64,000 bases of DNA from Burkholderia sp. 8Y. GTDB taxonomy: Bacteria > Pseudomonadota > Gammaproteobacteria > Burkholderiales > Burkholderiaceae. Below the pieces are notes generated by a model. The model saw only the letters and a program-made list of their open reading frames with translations. It was not told the origin of the DNA and did not search any database. The translations under genes were made by a program, and so were the position numbers. This document shows, one piece after another, positions 58,363 through 64,000 of the stretch (position 1 is its first letter; each line of letters opens with the position of its first letter). Location of the stretch: contig NZ_LR733520.1 in assembly GCF_902506145.1 (NCBI RefSeq), positions 2,401,476 through 2,465,475 on the forward strand, given 5' to 3'.

Positions 58363-58533
58363 ATGCATGACCTCGTCGTCTTGGCCATCCTCTTATACAT
58401 CTGCTACTGCGTTATCCAAGAAAAGAAAGTTGACCGCGCAGCCGAGCGCCATCGTGCGGACCCTCGTGCCGATTATCGCGGTCACCGCAATTACCACCGC
58501 CCTAGTCACAACCACCGTAATGAACCCCGCTAG
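58363..58533 (+). CDS. Small membrane ORF with basic His/Arg tail, uncertain
   Basis: A 56-residue product with one strong hydrophobic segment (LVVLAILLYICYCVI, about residues 3-17) and a long basic, His- and Arg-rich tail. The ATG has no good Shine-Dalgarno. Another reading frame in the same stretch (58313-58720) encodes a hydrophobic segment and ends in the repeat peptide FFESIPVSDRG; only one of the two may be used. Confidence 0.35.
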   Translation: MHDLVVLAILLYICYCVIQEKKVDRAAERHRADPRADYRGHRNYHRPSHNHRNEPR

Positions 58534-58646
58534 GGCGGCTTTTAGGGGCCCGGTTCGCAAGGTGTTAGGCGCTCCCGCCCCCGGTCCCCGTGTTCGCCAG
58601 GTCGGTGGAATTTCCCAGCCGCGTCTTGCACTCGCAAGCTCGAACT

Positions 58647-58794
58647 ACAACCAACAACACGGCCCAATAACCGGCTTTTTCGAAAGCATTCCTGTGAGCG
58701 ATAGGGGGGTCTATTCCTAGCCAGATTTCGAAGGAAAAGCCAGAGCTTCAGCCCTTGGCGCGTGGCAACACGCCGCCATTCGTCTACCGGTTAC
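58647..58794 (+). repeat. Degenerate repeat copy B (phage leader-like)
   Basis: Shares the order of copy A: CAACAAC, GGCTTTTTCGAA (GFFESIPVSDRGVYS then stop), GAGCGATAGGGGGG, TTCGAAGGAAAA, CAGAGCTTCAGCCCTTGG and hairpin GCGTGGCAACACGC. Shares CCAGAGCTTCAGCCCTTGG (one end base aside) with copy C. Confidence 0.6.
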
Positions 58795-58861
58795 AGACGC
58801 AGGTAATCCGTGATGGTGGTTGTGCCGTCCACGGTATGGGATGGAAATCTCTCATTAGCCC

Positions 58862-58930
58862 GCTTTGCACCAGCGGCCTTTTCTTTGGCCCCAGAGCTTC
58901 AGCCCTTGGGCATCACCGCGCCGCCAGTCC
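58862..58930 (+). repeat. Degenerate repeat copy C, partial
   Basis: CCAGAGCTTCAGCCCTTGGG followed by CACCGCGCCGCCAG repeats the last part of copy B about 150 bases downstream. Confidence 0.5.
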
Positions 58931-59102
58931 TCTGCTTCCTCCGTCTGGCAACAAGGTTGTTAGATGGGCGCGGTGGGTGTCCAAGGTATTCGCTCTTTCT
59001 GCGCTAGCCATTGACGTTGCTTCGGATGTGCTAAAACGGTCACCCGCGAATAGCGTAGCCGAAGCTTAGGACGCGCGGACTACGGCCGGACGTGGAGTCA
59101 CG

Positions 59103-59936
59103 CTAACCCACCCGTTCGAAGATGCGGATATTTCGCAGTTGAACGCTGCTCGGAGCGGATCGCACTTCCTCATCGTCTATGCGAATTTGAACATCTTGAG
59201 TAGGGTCGGATATTAAGTAAGCGTCAATCTGCACCCACGCGTCCGAATTGACGGTTTTCTTGGTGTCGGAGAATCGACGCCCCGTCTCGGGATTTCTGGT
59301 AACAAATCGCAATGTATGTTGACCGTGAGGTACCTTCGCTTCACATTGCACGTGTATTTTGCGTCTGCCCGCCATTGCGACATTCTTTGGGATGAAGGAA
59401 CTTGTTGACCCCGGGACCGAATACTGTACGAACAGAAGCTCGAAACGCCCTTCCGTATTTGTACGCTCGATGCTCAACACCCCTCCCGGCTCGAAGCGAA
59501 GCTCGCCTCTTCCTAACGCACTGACTGGTCGCGCCTCTGGCCCATATCCCTCCCAAAAGCGGCCTTCTTGCCCCCTTACTGCGAAGCCGTCCATATCGGC
59601 GCTCCCGTCGAACAGAACGCGTTCGGACATTTCAGCAAGGCCGTTTACCGTGGTCGCAAGCTCGGTCACCTCGCGCTTTGTACTCTCAGCGTCTACTTTC
59701 AGCGCATCTGTTTCCGCGACGAGCTTCTCGGTCTCAGCCTTCAATTTGGCCGTCTCCGCGTTTAGCTTGTCGGATTCCCCCGATAACTTAGCGGTCTCGG
59801 CTGTGAGCTTGTCCACTTCGACTTTCAGCCTTTTTCGGCTCACAAAGTACGTAAATACGGCAGCACTAAAACTGCCTCCCAAGAACGCAAGAACCGCAGT
59901 GACAAACGCATTGCTGTGGTCGACATCAAGCGGCAT
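59103..59936 (-). CDS. Membrane-anchored heptad-repeat protein, unknown
   Basis: This 277-residue protein has a membrane segment about residues 10-31 (AFVTAVLAFLGGSFSAAVFTYF), then a charged linker and a run of six near-identical heptads KLxAETx (KLTAETAKLSGESDKLNAET and on; about residues 43-84), which predicts a straight coiled coil. The C-terminal half, from SADMDGFAV, looks like an all-beta domain with aromatic residues. It may be an anchored sensor or spacer protein. The gene lies opposite the resolvase gene, with 227 bases between. No family recognised. Confidence 0.7.
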   Translation of the reverse strand: MPLDVDHSNAFVTAVLAFLGGSFSAAVFTYFVSRKRLKVEVDKLTAETAKLSGESDKLNAETAKLKAETEKLVAETDALKVDAESTKREVTELATTVNGLAEMSERVLFDGSADMDGFAVRGQEGRFWEGYGPEARPVSALGRGELRFEPGGVLSIERTNTEGRFELLFVQYSVPGSTSSFIPKNVAMAGRRKIHVQCEAKVPHGQHTLRFVTRNPETGRRFSDTKKTVNSDAWVQIDAYLISDPTQDVQIRIDDEEVRSAPSSVQLRNIRIFERVG

Positions 59937-60163
59937 AGGGCCTCCGCATCGAGTATGTGGAAGGGCAGGGCAATATGGGTTTGGGGCGACATTAGCGCAG
60001 ATTACCCCAATCGTCCCAGTAACGGCCGCTACTCTCGGAAGGTGTCGGTTTTGGGAGTAGATCCAAAGGCCCCTGTAGATACTATCAAAACTCCACTTGC
60101 AGACATTCTGATGGTACCGTTAGAATTCACCCATCTTATGAGAGGATCTAACGGGGGGCAGCG

Positions 60164-60763
60164 ATGGCAGCAGGCAAGTTTGCGTATTACCGGGTGAGCA
60201 GCAAGGAACAGAGCATTGAATCCCAGCGAGCAGCGATGCAGCCTGATGCCGGTGAAGCCTTCGAAGGAGAATGGAGCGATGAGGGTGTTAGCGGTACAGT
60301 GCCAGCCCTTCAGCGGCCCGGATTCGCGGCCTGTGCTGCCCATCTGCGCAAGGGCGATACGCTCTACGTGTTTGCGATTGATCGTCTTGGCCGGGATGCC
60401 ATTGATGTGCAGTCCACGGTACGTGATCTTCAGGCCAAGGGCGTCAAGATTCACGTCCATAACCTTGGGCTGATCGAAGGCGAAACCGGTAAGCTGATCG
60501 TTGCTTTGTTCGCTCAGTTTGCGGAGATGGAGAAGGCCCGCATTGCAGCACGTACCGAAGCTGGCCGGGCGATAGCGCGTGAGTCCCTGAAGGCCACCGG
60601 GAGAACCCATCGGGGGAAGGCAAGCCTTGGCCGTCCCGCTACCCATGATCTTCAGGCAATCGCCCGCTGGAGCCGTGAGCCGGGGAATTCGATCATGAAG
60701 GCTGTGGCCCATTTCGGGGTGTCGGAAGCCACGGTCAATCGAGCTCGGAAGCAGCACGCCTAA
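60164..60763 (+). CDS. Small serine recombinase (resolvase/invertase family)
   Basis: This 199-residue protein has the catalytic serine recombinase domain: YYRVSSKEQSIESQR (nucleophile Ser12, Arg10), then DRLGRDAIDVQSTVRDLQ, FAQFAEMEKARIAARTEAG on the long E helix and a C-terminal helix-turn-helix (FGVSEATVNRARK). It is Tn3 resolvase-size, not a large serine integrase, so it more likely resolves or inverts DNA than integrates the island. A GGGGGG tract lies 6 bases before the ATG. Confidence 0.9.
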   Translation: MAAGKFAYYRVSSKEQSIESQRAAMQPDAGEAFEGEWSDEGVSGTVPALQRPGFAACAAHLRKGDTLYVFAIDRLGRDAIDVQSTVRDLQAKGVKIHVHNLGLIEGETGKLIVALFAQFAEMEKARIAARTEAGRAIARESLKATGRTHRGKASLGRPATHDLQAIARWSREPGNSIMKAVAHFGVSEATVNRARKQHA

Positions 60764-61073
60764 GTCATTGATTTGGCTGTGTAAAATATATAAAGCTGGT
60801 CCGGTGATAGCTCTTTTCGATAGGCGAAGGGACTTTCCCCGGCCCTCAGAAGCAGATTTGGCCCGATAGCCAATACGACCGCCCCAAGCAACAAGAGACA
60901 CTTTCCGAGCGCGCTGGCTTCCCCGCACCTCAAGGCTAACCCCCAGAAGAACAAGGCAGGGAGGACAGTTGTGAGCGTGCAGCATCGGCAAGTTCTTATT
61001 GTTTGGTAGAACGATCAACCTACCAGTCCCCTGAGGCGGTTTCGGTGGTCTTCGAAACCTCGCGGTCAATTCC
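60764..61073. other. Gap after the recombinase gene
   Basis: About 310 bases. A 64-codon open frame on the minus strand (60760-60954) has a hydrophobic stretch but starts with TTG and no ribosome site. No other signal is seen. Confidence 0.4.
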
Positions 61074-61331
61074 ATGGACGGAAAGACCGTAACCTCGTCG
61101 TGGTTAGTTAACAACGTTGCAAAAAAACAACCATCTTCAAAGAGGCCCCACAGCCCCTACCGGCAAGGCTTCCAGAATAACTATTCTCGCTTACCTGACG
61201 AGGATTCTAGGCTCATCCTAGAAGACTCCGCCACGCGGCTGCTCGCAATTGGCTCCGCAAAGTTAGGCCTGCTAGACTGCGCTGCATCGCTGATCCGAAA
61301 AGAATGCCTTGACGAGGCGGAGATCGCATGA
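61074..61331 (+). CDS. Small hypothetical ORF, uncertain
   Basis: An 85-residue product whose second half (DSRLILEDSATRLLAIGSAKLGLLDCAASLIRKECLDEAEIA, split here for reading) is amphipathic and looks coding, while the first half is basic and low complexity. There is no clear ribosome site before the ATG. No family recognised. May be a pseudogene or antisense noise. Confidence 0.35.
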   Translation: MDGKTVTSSWLVNNVAKKQPSSKRPHSPYRQGFQNNYSRLPDEDSRLILEDSATRLLAIGSAKLGLLDCAASLIRKECLDEAEIA

Positions 61332-61521
61332 TGTGCGGTAGCTGGGCCCGAGCAGGCTGAGCCACCTTGATAACCGCGGAGCCGATCGAAAGGGCTCGAA
61401 ACGTACCTCGAACGTACCGGGAAGTGGAAATGAACCGCCAAATATCGATAGTGAATATTAGTACTCCTTACTCGCTGCGAGCAACCGAACCGGCTATATG
61501 GTCCGCGCTGGAGACCGGCAG

Positions 61522-62379
61522 ATGAAGCCGGAACTGAGCAAGAACGAGAAGGCCAGAAGAGCCCGCACGAGGGGCGCTAAGAGGTTTCGCGCCTACTGTG
61601 AGAGATGCGGTACCAACCGGGAGCACCACGCCAGCAGTGCCCGATGCGCGACCTGTCAGAGCCAGAATCGCAAAAAGCGCCGGAAAGATGCTGAGACCGG
61701 AAGGAAACTCATTGCGAGTTCACGAGGTTGGCATGAAGCGAACCCCGGAGCGGGCAGAGAGGCAGCAGCGGCTTCGGACTGGCGAAAGGCTACGACAGCG
61801 AAGCGGATGCACGCTTGGTATGGAAGTGAGCAGAAGGCCTTGCAAGCGATTTATGCGGGTCTGTTTGGCAGTGAGAAGTTCAAGCAGGATGGTGATCACT
61901 TGATAGCGAAGATAGCCAAGGATGCGAGCGATAAGCACATTGCGTCTGGTCTCCATACCTTCGCTAACCTAGGACCCTTACCCCAGACATTGAACCGGGA
62001 GAAGGGCAGCTACTTCAATCCAGATCATGAGCGAAGCCACAGACCCGCTAATCGTCACCCCGGCGGAGCTTGGGACCCTGAGCCAACGCCTTATGAGATG
62101 GCGTATATGGAGCTGATGGAGAGGGATTACGGGCAGACCATCGAAGAGAGCCTGAGAAACCTTATACGCTACCTGGACCGTCAAGCACGAGCCTATGAGA
62201 AACACGCTAGAGATACGCATGATGTAGAGATATTGGTTGATCGTACTTGGTTTGAATGTCGTGTACCGCCTGAGTGGAAAGCTCGGAAAGGCCCTAGATA
62301 CAAGGGTGACGAAGGCGAACCCGACGAGAAGAACGTACAAATCTTTATGACCATGCTGCAGAAGCAATCCGGGGAATAG
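61522..62379 (+). CDS. Zinc-ribbon and HNH-like endonuclease candidate
   Basis: This 285-residue protein has a basic N-terminus with a zinc ribbon (C26, C29, C42, C45; YCERCG...CATC). Around residues 125-162 is DHLIAKI (D125, H126), then HTFANLGPLPQTLNREKG (N149, N158, K161), which fits the core of an HNH nuclease. The C-terminal half is helical and charged. I chose ATG 61522, which has GGAG 8 bases before; a start at 61498 lacks one. Host DNA cleavage is an inference from the motif only. Confidence 0.72.
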   Translation: MKPELSKNEKARRARTRGAKRFRAYCERCGTNREHHASSARCATCQSQNRKKRRKDAETGRKLIASSRGWHEANPGAGREAAAASDWRKATTAKRMHAWYGSEQKALQAIYAGLFGSEKFKQDGDHLIAKIAKDASDKHIASGLHTFANLGPLPQTLNREKGSYFNPDHERSHRPANRHPGGAWDPEPTPYEMAYMELMERDYGQTIEESLRNLIRYLDRQARAYEKHARDTHDVEILVDRTWFECRVPPEWKARKGPRYKGDEGEPDEKNVQIFMTMLQKQSGE

Positions 62380-62784
62380 ACCGACCAAAGACATTGCTTA
62401 CGGCTTATTCTACGTTCCCGCCCGCGTGCGACCTAATCACACTCTTAACGCTGACCAAGATAACACTTTCACCCCGACCATATTAACCTGATACAGCTTC
62501 CTATCAGCCGTAGCCTATCGTTGGTATATCCGTCAATGGTCTTCACCTTATAGACACCGCTCAACGGGAATGCTGTATTTCATAATGCAACAATGCCCTC
62601 ACCTAATAGATTCACCTATAGATCCATCGTTTTCATTAACCGGTAATAGTTTTCCTATAGTAGCGCTCTTACTGAGCCCATGAAAACCGTGGATACCTAG
62701 TGTCTCCAAATACGTGGAATCCACGGGAAAATTGGGGCGAACGCATTTGGGCATCCGCGATGCCACCAAAGTACCTTCAACGTC
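62380..62784. other. AT-rich intergenic region with a palindrome
   Basis: 405 bases with no ORF. Just before the next gene a perfect palindrome CGTGGAATCCACG (62713-62725, odd centre) follows a half copy CGTGGA at 62688-62693, 25 bases upstream. It may be an operator for the 62785 gene. Two CCTATAG strings (about 62612 and 62654) also recur, meaning unknown. Confidence 0.4.
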
Positions 62785-63720
62785 ATGTCAAACAACAAAT
62801 TCAAAGCGGCCCAGTCAGTCACCAATAGAGCGATAGAGGCAGTTGAACACCTCACGGAAGCAGCAGCAAAGGACGGCATCGATCTAGTTGCAAAGGTGTC
62901 CGTCGTCCCTGCGAGCAACTTTCCAGACTGGCCGACAAAGCTAGCCGAAGCACTATGCGAAAATCCGAAGCTGGCATCACAGCCGAATCGCGCATTGACG
63001 TCTGCAATTGAGAACCGTAGCGGCAAGACCGGGTTCAACGCAAAGCTTATATCGAAGGACCTGACCAACGGGCAACTCGCCTTTGTATCGGAAGTTTTTC
63101 GTCGGTACGGTTATTCCACGGCGACCCTCAAGAAAGGAACCGATATTAAGCGGATAGTGAGGGAGCAAATCCGCGACATTATTCCAGCAGCGAACGAAGC
63201 TACAGTCTTCTTCCCCGATGGAGTCGCAATCGATGGTAAGACGTATAAGTACCGTAAGCGGAACACGGAGCCTAGAGGTCTGCCATGGTATGACCTCTGC
63301 ATCCGAATCGCAGGGATCGAGGTTCCGCTTGAAATCGTGTTGAAGCTGCGCGGTGTCGGCATCGGCGAGTTCCAATTGAAGGATGAAGCTGCGCAGAAGT
63401 TCGCACGGTCAGAACAGACGGTACGCAGGCGGGAACTAGATAGGGAGCCGCAGGTGGCCCGCAGTGTGTCCGAACTTGCCAAGGCCGTAAGAGAGAATCA
63501 TCGAAAAGCTGTTGTGCCAGGCGAATATACCGGTAGCCAGCTTGGCGAGCTCATTCGCGCATGGTTCTACAACGTCACGGTAGAGCAAGGCCGGTACGTC
63601 TGTCTCGGGGACCTGTTGAAATCCATGGAGGACAACGCTGCGATCGTGGAAGCTTTAGAGGCGCTCGTCAGCCAGCCTTATGGCGATGCCGCCAACGATG
63701 AAGAGGTCGAAGCAGCCTGA
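62785..63720 (+). CDS. Unknown 311-residue protein
   Basis: A soluble, mostly helical protein without signal peptide or membrane segment. Landmarks are RAIEAVEHLTEAAAKDG near the start, GYSTATLKKGTDIKRIVREQ, FFPDGVAIDGKTYKYRK, and a helix-turn-helix-like FARSEQTVRRRELDREP near residue 215. I recognise no family. Its start ATG follows the CGTGGA palindrome by 59 bases, so it may be autoregulated. Its last 22 codons overlap the 3' end of a minus-strand gene. Confidence 0.75.
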   Translation: MSNNKFKAAQSVTNRAIEAVEHLTEAAAKDGIDLVAKVSVVPASNFPDWPTKLAEALCENPKLASQPNRALTSAIENRSGKTGFNAKLISKDLTNGQLAFVSEVFRRYGYSTATLKKGTDIKRIVREQIRDIIPAANEATVFFPDGVAIDGKTYKYRKRNTEPRGLPWYDLCIRIAGIEVPLEIVLKLRGVGIGEFQLKDEAAQKFARSEQTVRRRELDREPQVARSVSELAKAVRENHRKAVVPGEYTGSQLGELIRAWFYNVTVEQGRYVCLGDLLKSMEDNAAIVEALEALVSQPYGDAANDEEVEAA

Positions 63721-63993
63721 CTGCCCACTAGGCGGCAGAAGTTTGCGCGGCACGTCTTTTGTTGAACCGATGCCGGAAGTGCGTGCCCCATCATCCCCAG
63801 TTGTCGAGTAAGCGGTTTGTCGGTCCTGATGAGCCTTCAAAGCAGCTTCGAAGGTCAGCAATACTTGCTTCGATAGCTCAAGGTCAATGCCACCAAAAAG
63901 GGGATAGGTGCAGATACGGTTCCGCTGCCTCTCAACCCGAAGCTCCCACTTCGCTATCTCGGCTTCTACCTCGGCCAGCTCTCCGCTGGCCAT
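63655..63993 (-). CDS. Hypothetical helical protein, maybe continuing beyond window
   Basis: A 112-residue frame that opens MASGELAEVEAEIAKWELRVERQ and contains LSKQVLLTFEAALKAHQDRQ, which resembles a short widespread hypothetical family with the pattern ...RVxRQRxLI...LLxTFExxLxxH. An ATG sits at 63993 with AGGAG directly against it; a start beyond 64000 is possible. The last 66 bases overlap the 3' end of the 62785-63720 gene on the other strand. Confidence 0.5.
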   Translation of the reverse strand: MASGELAEVEAEIAKWELRVERQRNRICTYPLFGGIDLELSKQVLLTFEAALKAHQDRQTAYSTTGDDGARTSGIGSTKDVPRKLLPPSGQSGCFDLFIVGGIAIRLADERL

Positions 63994-64000
63994 CTCCTGA

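Larger units (their letters stand above)
58534..59102 (+). other. Phage-immunity-like region with repeats B and C
   Basis: About 570 bases hold repeat copies B and C and several short open frames, among them 58755-59069 (104 residues, ARGNTPPFVYRLQT... and GLFFGPRASALGHHRAA), whose wording resembles phage Icd/Ash-type leader proteins I have seen near P4- or P1-like immunity loci. No single frame is convincing as a functional gene. Confidence 0.4.
55300..64000. mobile_element. Genomic island inserted in ychF (left end)
   Basis: From 55300 the sequence is visibly richer in A/T, with short mostly unrecognised genes on both strands, a serine recombinase (60164-60763), phage-leader-like repeats and two nuclease-like proteins. 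Its left edge is precise in ychF codon 34. No right edge, second ychF part or large integrase is visible, so the element continues beyond 64000. Exact att sequence unknown; the 5'-side base run CCGTTCTG at the junction is the candidate core. Confidence 0.8.

Noticed and set aside
58298-60045. Imperfect 17-bp direct repeat CTACTCTCxxAAGGTGT at 58298 and 60029, considered as a resolvase site
   Set aside because: Two mismatches; pairs this similar are expected by chance in a region of this size, and no res-like subsites were found.
60760-60954. Minus-strand 64-codon hydrophobic ORF
   Set aside because: TTG start with no ribosome site and short length; not enough to call a gene.
60029-61114. Long open frame on the minus strand over the recombinase gene
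   Set aside because: Most of it is antisense to the clear serine recombinase; no motif of its own.
55300-64000. CRISPR array or tRNA attachment site in the island
   Set aside because: No regularly spaced repeats and no tRNA-like sequence were found.

Overview
The window is high-GC chromosomal DNA of a Burkholderia-type betaproteobacterium. The evidence is the complete division and cell wall (dcw) cluster in betaproteobacterial order, an OpcP-like trimeric porin, a partial phenylacetate (paa) cluster and the rpe-gph-trpEGDC arrangement. Paraburkholderia or Caballeronia looks likely, but this is inferred from gene content and protein style, with no database search. The last 8.7 kb is a different kind of DNA: visibly more AT-rich, with many orphan genes. 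It begins inside ychF, so it is read as an inserted genomic island.

Layout. At 1-9.2 kb are zapD, yacG, mutT, a DUF815 ATPase, argJ, secA, a DciA-like gene (DUF721), lpxC and a Prx5-type peroxiredoxin. At 9.4-26.9 kb, on the minus strand, is the dcw operon mraZ-rsmH-ftsL-ftsI-murE-murF-mraY-murD-ftsW-murG-murC-ddlB-ftsQ-ftsA-ftsZ. Many of its genes overlap by ATGA, and a promoter with a MraZ-type repeat box precedes it. At 27-34.8 kb are coq7, a porin, fadD, a molybdopterin oxidoreductase and an M20 amidohydrolase. At 34.9-35.5 kb is an abnormal rRNA locus: a normal rrn promoter and boxA, the first ~207 nt of 16S, then directly 5S, with the rest of 16S, the spacer and 23S missing. At 35.7-41.1 kb are paa genes (a PaaF-like hydratase divergent from paaN-paaG-paaI-paaK, with a TetR-type palindrome between them). 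At 41-55 kb are mltA, a small membrane ORF, apaG, rpe, gph, a Trp-rich leader peptide with an attenuator-like region, trpEGDC, a CYTH protein, ung, azoR, an M61 peptidase, dsbC and a UbiH-family monooxygenase.

At 55.2-64 kb ychF breaks off after codon 34 and the island begins. It holds several small lipoproteins and secreted proteins, a GIY-YIG-like protein, degenerate repeats that resemble phage P4/P1 immunity (C4/Icd) leaders, a membrane-anchored heptad-repeat protein, a small serine recombinase, a zinc-ribbon/HNH-like protein and an unknown 311-residue protein. The right end of the island is beyond the window.

How the genes work together. The first half makes and times the envelope: Mur ligases, MraY and MurG build lipid II, FtsW and FtsI polymerise it at the FtsZ/FtsA ring, ZapD bundles FtsZ, LpxC commits to lipid A and SecA exports proteins. 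The middle part covers fatty acid and phenylacetate activation and tryptophan synthesis. The island is accessory DNA whose cargo has no clear known function. It is the most likely place for something undescribed, but nothing in it can be named as a known defence system from sequence alone.
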